64,000 bases of DNA. Origin: Termitomyces sp. T153. Lineage: Eukaryota; Basidiomycota; Agaricomycetes; Agaricales; Lyophyllaceae. Positions 23,919 through 35,865 of this stretch are shown here, piece after piece. The position numbers were made by a program, and so were the translations under genes. Position 1 is the first letter of the stretch. Each line of letters begins with the position of its first letter. The notes below the pieces were generated by a model. It was not told where the DNA came from, did not search any database, and saw only the letters and a list, made by a program, of their open reading frames with translations. Where the stretch lies: the NCBI GenBank assembly GCA_018296165.2, contig JACKQL020000018.1, positions 806,001 to 870,000 on the forward strand, written 5' to 3'.

Positions 23919-25851
23919 GCTGCATACTGATGCGAAATCGAATGTTCAGCTTTGTTTTAAAACTCAGCCTGAATCTCCGATCCACAAGGGCGTTCGGGAC
24001 TTCGTCTCACGTAGCTCACTCAGTTTTGAATGTGTTCTTAGGAAGCTCCTTACAAGGTGAGGAGACATTGTCATCTAGTGTTGCCAAGAGTACTTGCATT
24101 TTATATTTGGAATAGATGGAATCATTATCACTACAAAACAACCTACAAATGTGCATTAGAGTTTTGTAGGATATGCCAAATGTCAACTTACTTTACTTAT
24201 TCCAGAAATCCAATGTTCCCTTTACCCATTTCTTGTCTATGAGTTATAATAGAAATCGGCAAAGAAAAAAAGACTTTTGGCTATGTTCCATTAATTTACT
24301 GTCAAGGATGGGCCATTTTGGTGCAGAGCAGGTCCAAGGTCTACATGCAATGGGTCACTGATCACTTAGAGAACAAGAGCAGTATAACAACCATATGGCA
24401 TAAAAAATACATTAGACTTCTTGATAAAAACATTTTTCATACACTAATCTGGTAAGAGGATCCAAGACACTATGATACAAAAAACATCACCAGCAGCCAA
24501 ACTGCACACACTTGTGGCAAAGCTCTGAAATGAAATAGGGTAGTGGAATAACATTATATAGAACAAAAAATGAAATAAAAAAAATATGTGTTAAGGCAAA
24601 AATGAGGTGAGATAACAAAACACAAAGAACCTAAATGGAGAAGGACAGTAAAACCCAAATCAGCAATATATGTGTTGTGATTATTAAGTACTGGAGCAAA
24701 TGATTACAAGCCAATTAGTAGAATATCACTTATCATTACATCAATGTTGATGTAACTCTAATTGCTCCAACAGTACATGACAGGAGCATGCATAACCAGA
24801 TATTTAATTGATTTGGTTTTCCAACTCAACCAGGTCAAGCTGAAATAACAAGGCTCAAATGAAATGCAACAAATTTATAAGCCTTAAGTCAACAATAGTT
24901 TATTGGCCTAAGAAACCTGCTCTCTGGGGATTTCTGAGCCATAGCTAGTATTTACTTGCTCATCCTCCCCAAAATCCCATCCCTTTTATACCCCGTTGTT
25001 TGTGCATGGACCATTGCACTCTGCATGGTATTTAGCTGTGATAACTGGTCCCTGTGTCATCTCTTTTGTGTCATTCCATTTACCTGTAGCTTTACAGTTT
25101 TTGCCTTTTTCCTTCCTAATCCCTTCCTTTCTTGCATACTAACTGTTTGTGATTGTTTTTGGGACTTAATAGCATGTTGTGGGACTTAAATAAATGTGTT
25201 GTGGCAGTTGTTTATTGGTGGAAAACATTTGGCAGTTATGCAGAGTTTTGTTGGCCTTGATGGCTGATCTTGGATTATGATCTGGGATTGCTGTCTTGGC
25301 CTAAGCACTGCCATGGACTTGGCTCTTTGTCAGCATTTGATTTCTGTTGATTGCTGCAATTCTGACATGCCTGCTTTAGTCCAGTCATCTTTTTTGTGTT
25401 ATGTGAGTGGTAGTACTTGTTGTTAGTATGTCTTTCATGTCTACAGTTTTTGATGTTCAGCTTATGGTTTTCATTTTCTTTTTAATCATTTTAGTACTTT
25501 TGCCAGTCCTCAGTTTTGAGGCTGGCATATCAATACCATGGATTCTCAACAGAAAATACAATCCAGTTGTCCATACAAATGTATGTAGTTGACAGCTGCA
25601 GTATAAATGTTCTGCAAGGCAATTGGAAACAATCACTTTCTGGGTACACCTTGTGCAGATGCAATATCCACATATACTGAGCCTGCCAGTGTGTGGCATC
25701 AACTGCAAACTTGAACTCTTAACAAACTCTCAGCAAGTCATGCTCCATTTATGAAAAAGGCAGCCAGTTTGAGACTACAGCAGCTGCAGTTTACAGAATA
25801 AGTACAAGACTTTTAACATTCAACTATTCATCTCAGCTTAGAGGTACTTTA
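23919..25851. other. CpG-poor repeat relic, no coding content recognised
   Basis: About 1.9 kb of AT/TG-rich sequence with almost no CpG after ~24.25 kb. Short open frames lack motifs. By composition it belongs to the decayed transposon block, but I cannot assign it to a family. Confidence 0.5.
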
Positions 25852-26073
25852 TGTTTAAGACAGGCAAAGCACAGGGGACTGAATAGTCACTAAACAAAGT
25901 CCAGAGTCAGAAACTGAGTGAATTGAAGTGTGACACACTAACCTGAAGTCCAGAGTCAGAAACTGAGTGGGGACTTCAGGCTTCTACATTATCTATATAT
26001 ACTATAATGTAACTGAATAGAAGGAATCACATGGAGAATCCATGTGATTGAACTGAATAGAAAGGGAATCACA
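25852..26073 (-). repeat. Truncated Copia-2 family LTR
   Basis: Matches the first ~220 bp of the adjacent LTR (begins TGTTTAAGACAGGCAAAGC), then stops where a full LTR begins at 26074. This produces a head-to-tail LTR pair and indicates nesting or recombination between family members. Confidence 0.8.
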
Positions 26074-26460
26074 TGTTGAAGACAGGCAAAGCACAGGGGA
26101 CTGAATAGTCACTAAAGCTGAAGTTCAGAGTCAGAAACTGAGTGTATTGAAGTGTGACACACTAACCTGAAGTCCAGAGTCAGAAACTGAGTGGGGACTT
26201 CAGGCTTCTACATTATCTATATATACTATAATGTGACTGAATAGAAGGAATCACATGGAGAATTCATGTGATTGATTTGAATTGAATAGAAAGACAATTA
26301 CATGGAAGATACATGTGATTGAATTGAATAGAAAGATAATTACATAGAAGATACATGTGATAAACTGAATAGAGATGAAGGAAGTGGACTACACATGTGA
26401 TAAATGAACTTGTGGTGAATGCTGATCATCCATAGTAGAATGCAATAAGCAATTCTAACA
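26074..26460 (-). repeat. Copia-2 left (3') LTR, 387 bp
   Basis: Contains several ~36-42 bp tandem units built around CACATG...CATGTG palindromes. It is longer than the right LTR by a ~45-bp segment with GGACTTCAGGCTTCTACATT. Confidence 0.85.
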
Positions 26461-26716
26461 CTCCCCCCTGATCCAGTCAATCTCCAAGCTTGAATAAGCT
26501 AGTAAATCCCCATGCCCTGCTTGCAGAATTCCACTTTGGGTAGAGGAAGTGGTTTTGTGAGCAGATCTGCCACTTGTTCTGTTCCAGGAATATGATGAGG
26601 AATCAGTTTCTGCTGATCAACTGCATCTCTGAGCCAATAGAAGCTGAGGTCAAGGTGCTTCATTCATCCATGGTGTTCTGGATTTTTGGTAACACTGAGT
26701 GCAGATTGATTGTCAA

Positions 26717-29700
26717 TCAGCATGGAGATGGAGCAGTAGAAGAGTATCCCATTTCATGTAGAATATTCTGCATCCAAATGATTTCTTTGCCAGCTTCTAC
26801 AGCAGCAATGTATTCTGCTTCAGTTGTGGATAGGGCAACAACTGATTGAAGCTTGCTACTCCATCCAATAGCTCCACCACCAATTGTAGTTAAATAACCA
26901 CCAGTAGAGTGGCCAGAATCAGGACAATCTCCATGTGAGGCATCACAGAATATAGTAACATCACAGAATATAGTAAAGGGTTGAATGCCAGTGTCAGCAT
27001 TGAAATGGAGTCTGTAATCCATTGTGCCTTTACAATAGTGCAATAAATGCTTGGCTGCAGCCCAATGCTTGTGTAAGGGCAACCTCTGGAGGCTGGGGCT
27101 CAATCACACAGCTGGCAAAGGGAAATCCAAAGTCTATTCAGTACTGTACAGTGTCTACCAAGATAACTACTCACCTGGCAAAGGGAAATCCAAAGAGAAC
27201 AAGTCTGGGGATTCCCTAGGCCAGGTGTGACGCTTCAGAGGCTTCAGAAGCGTGAGAAACAACTGTACAGTATGACAGAGAAAAAAGACACAAGTGATGT
27301 GTCAGCAATTGGTCAGCAGTTACATAAGCCAGTGGCAGTGTCAAAGGGCACACTTGTCTGAATTATTGACAGAGAACCGGTGCAGCCTGAGGGCTGAAAC
27401 TAGGACCAATAGATAGGGAAAAGGAAGGAGAATAAAGGAAAACTATAACAGAGCAAATCTGACAAGAACTGGAGGAGGAGAAGGGGAAATAAGTGAGACA
27501 TCCCCTGACAGCTTGGGTCCTGGAGAGGAATTGAAGTGTCCAAGGCATGAGACTGCATAAGAAATATCTGGCCTTGTCATAGTAGCCAAATACTGCAGTG
27601 AACCAATTGCATTTAAATAAGGCACATTGCACATCTCCTCTTCTGCTTCATTCTGTGGTACCATGGCTTTAGAGTGTTTGATTCCAGGTGTCATTGGAGT
27701 AGATACTGGATTGCAATCACTCATTTTATAGCACTCCAACATGTCTACAATGTATTGATGTTGTGAGAGTGAAATAGAACATTTAGAGCGGTTTCTATGT
27801 ATCTGAACACCTAGAAGGAAGTGGGAAGGGCCCAAGTCACAGATTTTGAAGTGCTTTTTGAGGTCATCAACAGCAGAGTCAAGTGCAGCAGTAGATTTTG
27901 AAGCAAGTGTAATGTCATCAATATAGATGGGCACAATGATCTTGACTTCTCCTCTGATATAGAGATAGATAGAGCAGTCAGATTCAAGTCTTTTGAAGCC
28001 CATTGATGATAATGCTCCATGTAGCTTCTTGTTCCACTGCCTGCCTGCTTGTTTTAGACCATAAAGTGACTTCTTGAGCCTGAGTACCTTCTTTCCATTC
28101 TGAAACCCTTCTGGTTGAAGCATATAGATATCTTCTTCCAGATCTCCATTGGGGAAAGCAGAAGTGACATCCACAGAGCACAATTCCATGTCCTCTATGC
28201 CAGCAATAGCAAGGATAAGGTGCAAAGATGCAGGTCGAAATGTTGGTGCAAAAACTTCATTATAATCAATGCCAGGATGTTGAGCATAACCCTTTGCAAG
28301 AAGTCTAGCTTTAAAGTGTTCAATTGAGCCATCTGCATTGTGCTTGATGCAAAACACCCATCCACAGTCAATTGCTTTCTTGCCTTCAGGCAAGTCACAC
28401 TCCTCCCAAGTCCCATTAGCTACTAATGAGACATACTCATCAACTGCAGCTTGATACCACTTTTCAGCATCCACAGACTTCATAGCTTGCTTGAATGTCC
28501 TAGGATCTGAAAAAGTAGCCATTCCAGCAAATTGAACATCCTCAAAACCAGGGTCAAGTGGTTCTGGATCAGGTTCAAGATCAGACCCCAGATCCAATTC
28601 AGCTTGGACTTGCTCTTCTTCCTCATCAGAACTGTCCTGGACTGGTTCCTGATGTTGTACTACCCACCAATCTTTTGGAGGCTGTACATTGCATTTGGAG
28701 CATCTCAGAGCAAGGGGAGGTGATGGAGGAGGAATTTGAGCTGGTGGTTGATCTGGTAGCTGAGCTGAATGGTGTCTAGCTCAATCTGAGCAAGGTCTAG
28801 GAGGTGCTGGAGCAGCTGGTGGTGGTGTTATAGGATGTGCAGGTGCAGGAAGCTCAGGATGTGCAGGAGGTACAGCTGGTACTTGTGGAACAGATGGTTC
28901 TTCCTCTTCATTTTCAAGAGCAGGTAACTCAAACACTGCACTTTGATTGGGGGATGCACTTTCAAGTAGGACTGATAGATCCACAGGTAGTAAAGGAAGT
29001 GTAGAAGGTATTACTGGCCTAGTTAAGTGCAAACCAGGCAATAAGTGCTCATTAAACTCTGCTCTTTCAGAAATTACAGTCTTCTTGGTCTCAGGATTGT
29101 AAAATAACCATCCTTTATAACTAGGAGGATATCCATTGGAAGTCAATTCAGAATGTGAATCTGAGCATGAAGGCAATGTGCCCAGAATGAGGCTGGTAGA
29201 CCTGATTCATTGAGCATAGCAGTGATGTCCTCTGAGAGTGTCCTGTTTGCTCTCTCAGCAACACCATTCTGCTGAGGTCTGTTGTGAGTTGTATGCCTCC
29301 TTTTAATTCCACAAGCATCAGTGTATGCAATAAACTCATTTGACATGTACTCTCCACATTTATCATCTTGTATAGCCTTGATTTTGGTGTCTAGAGCATT
29401 CTCTGCATAAGCTTTGAATGTCTTAAAGGCATTGAATACTTCACTTTTCTTCTTCAGAGCCATAGCAGCTTTAAAGCTTGTGCAATCATCAATGAATGTA
29501 ACAATAATGATAGCCCCCCATTGCAGTGACTGGCATTTCCAGCAAATTCTGCATCATCTTTCTTGGACTTGTCATCATTGAAAGCTGTATTAGCTTGCTC
29601 CTGGCCCTTTTTGCCTGTTTTGTTGTGAGATTTTGTCTGCTGCTTTGCTTGTTGCTGAGCTGCTTTGTATTTGTAGCAGTTAGCTTGTGGATGGTCTTGC

Positions 29701-30383
29701 AAGGTGCAAAAGTCACAAGTAACTTTGGCTAATGCAGCACTCATAGCAATTATAGCAGCAGCAGACTCATCAGAGTGATGACAATGTTGTGTTTCTTCTG
29801 TAATAAAGGCCTGATGGATTTTGGCCTTGTCAAGGTCATCTTTGAGAAGGAGAGTGGATACAAATGCTGAGAAATCATCAGGAAGTGCCCTTATCAATGC
29901 CATAGATGCTAGTTCATTGTCTAATTTGGCAATATCAAAGTCTTTTGGGCACAAATCCTGGATTTTCTTCATTGCAGTCTCAACTCTGTTGATTAGAGTC
30001 TGCAAATTCTCCTCCTCTCCTTTTCTAATAGAGAACAAGTCATCATAGGCATTAAAGCATGTGCCAGGGCGTTGCTGCATGTGTATCTGCTTCAAAGCTT
30101 CCCACATCTTGTCTGGTTGGTCTTTATAATCATTGAGATGGATTCTTTGATCATCCTCCACCATCAAAAAAATCAGACCAGATGCAACATTGGCCTCTTT
30201 CTGCCATTCTCTGTATTCTCTTTTTTCCTCTGATGTAGGGTTTTCAGAGAGTTGAGGAGCCAAAGAAGGCATGGAGATAGGCATCCAGGCATTTTGGGAG
30301 CAAAGATAAGCTTTCATTTTACCAACCCATGAGTTATAGTTGTGGTAATTGAGTTTGGTGTAGGTTGGAATAGATTTAGGCAT
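26717..30383 (-). pseudogene. Copia-2 Gag-Pol, interrupted and degenerate
   Basis: Gag begins MPKSIPTYTKLNYHNY at 30383, with a UBN2/DUF4219-like body and a CCHC knuckle CDFCTLQDHPQANC (~29.7 kb), and stays open to ~29.45 kb. The integrase catalytic part with HTTHNRPQQNGVAERANRT is at ~29.3 kb, followed by an acidic Pro-rich linker. RT at 28.5-27.5 kb carries VDVTSAFPNGDLEEDIYM, LYGLKQAGRQWNKKL and PIYIDDITLAS. RNase H at 27.05-26.72 kb carries LSTTEAEYIAAVEAGKEI. The RT/RNase H frame is cut by the solo LTR at 27072; removing it and one GCTTG copy restores continuity across PGPK/HWAAAKH. The protease and N-terminal integrase region upstream of 29.46 kb appears largely deleted. Confidence 0.88.
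27072..27510. mobile_element. Solo LTR, family A copy 1, 439 bp
   Basis: Begins TGTAAGGG and ends CCCCTGACA, with perfect 5-bp target duplications GCTTG at 27067-27071 and 27511-27515. It lies inside the Copia-2 polymerase gene. It contains two GGCAAAGGGAAATCCAAAG motifs and is homologous to the copy at 31970. Confidence 0.92.
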
Positions 30384-30803
30384 GGTAGAAGAGGTGATTT
30401 GGAGTGTAGATTGAATAATGAAGTGTGGAGTTGCAGAATGCAGCAAAAAAATGTGTTTGAAAGTGCTTTAAGAGCAATAATGCACTAAGGTCTAGTGTGC
30501 CAGAAGGAATACAGCCACAATCCAGTCAAACTGGCAGGGTTCCTATAAGGTCCTCAGAAGTGGTGCAGCAGGAAAGTGAGGTATAGTAAAGCTAACTACT
30601 TAACTGCAGATGTCTGCAATTGTAACACCTCCCAGTTAGGTAGGTCAGGCTTCACTGGTGAGATAAAGCAGCTCCACTTAAGGGTGACTACTCAATAGTT
30701 CAGAGTCTATATATGTAAAGGGAGCTGCAACCACTATAAGGACTATTAGCACAGACACAAAGCAAATCAAAATGATAAAAACTTCAGACTAAAGCTTTAG
30801 AGG

Positions 30804-30818
30804 TTGGGGCCCATAATC
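30804..30818 (-). other. Copia-2 primer binding site (tRNA-iMet anticodon-arm type)
   Basis: Inside the right LTR the minus strand reads GATTATGGGCCCCAA, complementary to an initiator-tRNA anticodon arm of the form GGGCCCAUAAUC. Copia-1 uses the same kind of site. Confidence 0.55.
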
Positions 30819-31159
30819 TGTTGAAGACAGGCAAAGCACAGGAGACTGAATAGTCACTAAAGCTGAAGTCCAGAGTCAGAAACTGAGTTTATTGAAGTGT
30901 GAACACTAACCTGAAGTCCAGAGTCAGAAACTGAGTGGAGACTATGTAACTGAATAAAAGGAATCACATGGAGAGTCTATGTGATTGGACTGAATAGAAA
31001 GGAAATCACATAGAAGATACATGTGATTGAATTGAATAGAAAGACAATCACATGGAAGATACATGTGATAAACTGAATAGAAATGAAGGAAGCAGACTAT
31101 ACATGTGATAAATGTGAATGCTGATCATCCATAGTAGAATGCAATAAGCAATTCTAACA
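30819..31159 (-). repeat. Copia-2 right (5') LTR, 341 bp
   Basis: Same family and orientation as 26074-26460, but missing an internal ~45-bp segment. Confidence 0.85.
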
Positions 31160-31169
31160 AATATTAGAG

Positions 31170-33269
31170 GCATCCAGGTAGACCCAATTCCAAGGCTGGT
31201 ACTTGGATGCCAGGGTCCTTCTGCAGTCATAGTATCATGCTATGTCATTCTTTGCCTTTGTTAGAACCTGGGATTCCTCCTGTGACCTCTTCATCCAGTC
31301 CACAAACTTGTTCACTGCTTCATTCTCCAGTGGCTGGGCCCAGAGTTTGAAGCTCATGCATGGGTAACATCAAGTGACTAGGAAAAAGGGCAAAAACTGA
31401 GTGGCCACATAAACATGGTTGTTGTACTAGAATTCAGCATTAGTGAGGATTTGCCCTAGTTGTCCTGATGCTTATTGCAGAAGAGGCAGAGGTACTGCTT
31501 GAGCTCCTGATTCTGTTTGGTCTAGTCATTCTATGGGTGGTAGGCAGTGAGGTGTGCTGCTTGACACAAAGTAGTTGGTAGAGTTCTCTGGTGAAGTCTG
31601 CTATGAATTGTGGCCTGCAGTCAAATACATAGGCATCAGAGAGGTTATAAGGCTTCCAGACATTTCTCTAGTATAAGTTTGCAGTGCCCATGACAGAGCA
31701 AGTGGTGTGAGTGAGAATGAAGTGTGCTTGCTTGCCATATAGATCCACTACTACTATGATGGCATTGTAACCATAGATAGGCATTGGGGAGCTCTGCAAT
31801 GAAGTCCACTGAAGCAATGCTCCAGCATTTTAAGGAGATGAGGAGATGTAGCTGTCCAGTAGGGAGACATCATCGGGGCTTGGTCCAGAGACAGAGATCA
31901 CATGTACCAGTATAGGACTCAATGTACTAGGACATCTGTGGCCATCAGTAGTTCCCAGATACTAGCTCCTGTAAGGGTGACCTCTGGAGGCTGTGGCTCA
32001 GTCACACAGCTGGCAGAGGGAGATCCAAAGTTTATTCAGTATCTACAAGAAGTTCTAGAGTTCTAGCTACTCATCTGGCAGAGGGAGATCCAAAGAGAAC
32101 AAGTCTAAGGATCCTCAATGCCAGTGTTTGGAAAATTTACTCTAGAGCTTCTGAAAACAACACCCAACAACAACCAAATTTGAAGTCTGATCAAAAGTGG
32201 AAATCCATTGTAAATGGCCTTGATCTGTGGACTCTCTGCATGTGACTACATACCAATATAATCGAAAGATAGCCCTTGGTCAGAAGTACCTGTGGTCCAA
32301 AGATGGGAGGCCTACAATGAGTGGTAGGTCCGGAATACATGAAACAATCCAGGGGTCTAGTAAGAGGCCATGTGGAAGGGGCAACACTTGTTGGAATTAC
32401 GGACAGAGAACTGGTGCAGCCTGATGGTTAGAACTGGAGCCAGCAGATAGGGAAATAAAAGGAGAATAAAGGAAAACCATAAGGAGGGAGAACAGAGCAA
32501 AGGGGGACTGGGACATCCCCTGACAGCTCCAATGTTTTCCATCAGCCAGGGTGTCCAGCAATCTGAGAGTTGTGGTATTGCTCTACAATCCTCTAGCAGA
32601 GCTCTGGGACATTGGGTACATAGATGCAGTCCCAGAAGGTCAGAAGCCCATCTTGAAGGGCCCATTTGTCCATGCAGACAGACTTGGCACTAGTGGTATG
32701 TTCCAATTTCAGTGCCTGGGTTGCTGGGGTGACAAGTTCCTCCTGCTAACTATTCTGATTTTCACATTGGATGTTCTGGAGCTAGACTTTCCATGGCTTG
32801 GATTGCAAACCATTTGGGGCAGAGGAGGACAATGTTGCTATTGTCATCTCCTCTGGTGCTGTGGTCCACTCTCCAGATTAGGGCATCTGGCTTTCCCATA
32901 CTCCAGCCTAGCTTGTAGTGCAGCAAGAAGTTGAAGTTGGCTAGATAGAGGGACTACTAGGCTTGGTGGCAGTTGAGCTTCTTAGCCATCTAGAAGTATT
33001 CAAGGTTCTTGTGATCCATCCAAACAAACTTATGCCATGCACTCTTTAGGAAATGCTATCACTCTTCAAAGGACTAGATGATGGCCAGCATCTCCTTGTC
33101 ATAGATCTTGCACTCCACCACATTTATGCTCTTGGAGTCAAAGGAAACTGAATGCCACTTTCCATCCTCTGGGGACTGTTGTGATAGAACAGCTACAGTG
33201 GTGAAGTCAGAGCTGTTGGCTTCCACCTGGAAGGGAGAGTTGTCTAGGAAGAGGAGGACTGGTCCAGAG
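31170..33269 (-). pseudogene. Old Ty3/Gypsy pol relic, split by a solo LTR
   Basis: Minus-strand translation gives RNase H and connection sequence at ~33.25-32.53 kb (VECKIYDKEMLAII, a WMDHKNLEYF-like stretch and PDAL...DH). After the solo LTR, integrase sequence follows at ~31.96-31.2 kb (SGNYWWPQMS, CDLCLWTKPR, SIASVDFIAELP). Stops are numerous and CpGs nearly absent. The 5' part of the element is missing, ending at the solo LTR at 33270. Confidence 0.75.
31970..32525. mobile_element. Solo LTR, family A copy 2, 556 bp
   Basis: Begins TGTAAGGG and ends CCCCTGACA, with perfect target duplications GCTCC at 31965-31969 and 32526-32530. Homologous to the copy at 27072 but ~115 bp longer in the middle. 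It interrupts the old Gypsy relic. Confidence 0.9.
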
Positions 33270-33686
33270 TGTTAGAATTGCTTATTGCATTCTAACATGG
33301 ATGATCAGCATTCACTCCAAGTTCATTTATCACATGTGTAGTCCACTTCCTTCATTTCTATTTAGTTTATCACATGCATCTTCCATATGATTATCTTTCT
33401 ATTCAATTCAATCACATGTACCTTCCATGTGATTATCTTTCTATTCAATTCAATAACATGTATCTTCCATGTGATTGTCTCTCTATTCAATTCAATCACA
33501 TGTATCTTCCATGCAATTCCCTTTCTATTCAGTTCAATCACATGGATTCCCCATGTGATTCCTTCTATTCAGTTACATTACAGTATATATAGATAATGTA
33601 GAAGCCTGAAGTCCCCACTCAGATTCTGACTCTGGACTTCAGCTTTAGTGACTATTCAGTCCCCTGTGCTTTGCCTGTCTTTAACA
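33270..33686 (+). mobile_element. Solo LTR of the Copia-2 family, opposite orientation, 417 bp
   Basis: TGTTAGAATTGC...GTCTTTAACA is the reverse complement of the Copia-2 LTRs. It contains at least five CACATG/CATGTG palindromic repeats. Flanks CAGAG and GCACC do not match. It sits at the junction between the Gypsy relic and the Copia-3 relic. Confidence 0.85.
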
Positions 33687-33721
33687 GCACCTACCTGATA
33701 GTGCCATAGAATGCTTCAAGC

Positions 33722-35026
33722 ATGTGTTGTTGCACAAGACTTCAGTGCCCTGACATTCACTTTGATGAGATGTTTGTGCTGACAGCACATTGGGCTGCAG
33801 TCCACACCATACTCACACTGGCTGCTATTAAAGACATGCACCTTAAATTGGTTGACATTTCCTCCACATTCCTGCATGGAATTGTGGATGCAGAACTCTA
33901 CATGAAGTTCCTAGAAGGATTTCCTGAAGAGGTTCCCCCTGACATCCAACATAAGCCCAGCAATGGCAATGCCTGCACTAAACTGGAGAGGGGTATTTAC
34001 AGGTTAAAACAAGGTGCTACTACATGCACAAAGTCTTAGTAAAGCTTGAATTTGTGTGGATTCCCTCCAACACCTGCATGTATGTCTATCTTTGAGATGG
34101 AGTGCATGTCATCATCTCTGTCCACATCAACAACATGACCCTAGCTTCTAAATTATGATTAGCAATCCTCAGAGTTATTTCAGAGCTCTAAAAGTATTTC
34201 TCACTCTGCTATCTATGTCCCACTACTTTACTTGGCATTATTATCACTTAAGATCATCCTGCACAGAAGCTCTGGATTGACCAGAGGGCATACACTCTTA
34301 GAGTCCTTCCTTATTTCAATATGCTAGACTGCAAAGCTGTGGCAAGCCTGGTGTCTGCCTCTCCAAAGCAGACTTCCTCCAAAATTTTAAGGAAGTCAAA
34401 AAAATGAGATTTATACTATACATACAAGCCACTGGAGTGCTACTTTACCTTGCAATGTGCACACATCCTGACATTGCTCATGCTGTTAGTGTTCTGTGCC
34501 ACTTTGATATGTGCCTTAGTTCTAAACATTGCAGGGCTGCCAAACATCTCATGCAATACATTTGGGGCACTTTGGATTATAGAATTGAGTACTCAATGGG
34601 AGCTATATTGTCTCTTCCATTCCTCTTTGCTGCATTCACTGATATGACCATGGTGGAAACCCAGACAATGGCCACTCCACAACCAGCTCCATCCTTATGT
34701 ATTACTAGTAGCACTGTAAGCTGGATGTCTAAACTCCAAACTATTGTGGCAATTGACTACCAAAGCCAAGTTTGTAGCAGCCAGCAAAACTGGCAGAGAG
34801 CTCTGCTGGCTATGCAACTTTCTCACAGACATTGGTACACCTCAACCAATGCCAATAATACTAAACATTGACAACCAATCTGCTATATCTGTCAAAACAG
34901 CTAGAACATATGAGCTGTGTTCACATTGCCTCTGAGGATATGATTGCAGACTTACTAACTAAAATGCTTGCACATGACATTGTCAACAAACTTTGGAGAA
35001 ATATCAGCATAGTTGGGCAATTCTAA
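33722..35026 (+). pseudogene. Copia-3 RT/RNase H relic
   Basis: Plus-strand RT motifs (KLVDISSTFLHGIVDAELYM, ERGIYRLKQGA, and VHVIISVHINNM-like sequence) are followed by RNase H (GVLLYLAMCTHPDIAHAV, AIDYQ/LTTKAKFVAASKTGRE, IADLLTKMLAHDIVNKLW). Frameshifts and stops are frequent; 5' parts are absent. It ends shortly before its own polypurine tract and 3' LTR. Confidence 0.85.
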
Positions 35027-35070
35027 GAGATGAACTCTGGTGACATTGTAGGCACTCCATCAGGTGGGAG

Positions 35071-35318
35071 TGTTGTGGTTATATGAGAGAGTGCTGGAGT
35101 TGCCTCACCAATAAGTTTATTTATCCTCATGTGATAGAGTAGCTCAATTTTTGTATCTTGTGGTCTTTGTCCTTGCACTATGGACATCCAGGTATGTATT
35201 CATACATCATCATATCTAATACACCTTACACCACAGACATTCAGTTGTCATATTCTCAATTGAGCAGTCCTCTAGTCCTTTGGCCTCAGTCTGTCCCTGT
35301 GCACAAATAGCTGCAACA
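35071..35318 (+). repeat. Copia-3 3' LTR, 248 bp
   Basis: Follows a GGTGGGAG polypurine tract. Starts TGTTGTGG and ends GCAACA, giving matching TGTTG/CAACA termini. No second copy is in the window, so the boundaries rest on the termini and context. Confidence 0.6.
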
Positions 35319-35324
35319 CATGTT

Positions 35325-35865
35325 TTCTTCTAGATCTGTATTCTGTCTTCCTTCAATATTTTTAGGCCAACTTTGCATGATCTCCTTTGCCTCTGCATTT
35401 CAGCCACTGTTTTCTTTAATGTTAGCTGTTGCTCCAATTGCTTTATCAGCTGAGTTGCATTTTAGAGCTTGATTTATAAATTTTTTATCATAACTTGACT
35501 GCTTTCTATCTGTGATTTTGGCATTACTGAAGCATCTAAATGGTGGTGCTGTGGTAAAATTGTGTCTGATATTTCTGGTGTGCTTGGTTCAGATTGAATG
35601 TTTCCCCCAATTTTGTTGTTCAGCATCTTCATACTTAGCATGAGTGACTCTTGTTGGTCTTCCTCATTGTTATGAGCTAGGGAAGCCTTGTGCCTTACAA
35701 AGGCTGCTGCCATCACTACCTGCTGCAAAACATAGTCTTCTTGGTTCTCCAGCCTATCAGACAGCTTTCCTCTAGCAACCTCTAGCAACCTCCTAGCAAG
35801 GACACCAGCAATATTTTCTTTGTTGGTATTATTACTTTTCATTGATTTGGTTTTATTTTCTCACT
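35325..35865 (-). pseudogene. Decayed paralogue fragment of the coiled-coil repeat gene at 1.2-4.9 kb
   Basis: Minus-strand translation gives AAAFVRHKASLAHNNEEDQQ and SLMLSMKMLNNKIGGNIQSE, then PEISDTILPQ. This aligns with ASFVRPKASLARISEKAQQR, SLMLSMNMLNNEIGKTIQSK and PKISDTHHRP of the intact gene (its residues ~260-330), with a weaker match into the first coiled-coil unit. The Cys/His-box region and the other repeats are absent. Sequence is CpG-depleted like its transposon neighbours. Confidence 0.8.

Larger units (their letters stand above)
26074..31159 (-). mobile_element. Copia-2: LTR retrotransposon, minus orientation, decayed
   Basis: LTRs at 26074-26460 and 30819-31159 (TGTTGAAGAC...AATTCTAACA). 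The G-rich AGGGGGGAG polypurine tract abuts the left LTR and a half-tRNA primer site abuts the right LTR. Coding order on the minus strand is gag, integrase, RT, RNase H. Flanks (TCACA and AATAT) do not match, so one end was rearranged. A solo LTR of another family is inserted at 27072-27510. Confidence 0.9.

Noticed and set aside
26069..31164. Target-site duplication for Copia-2
   Set aside because: Flanking pentamers TCACA and AATAT differ; none could be called.
33270..35318. Solo LTR at 33270 as the 5' LTR of the Copia-3 relic
   Set aside because: Its sequence matches the Copia-2 family and not the LTR at 35071-35318, so the two are unrelated neighbours.
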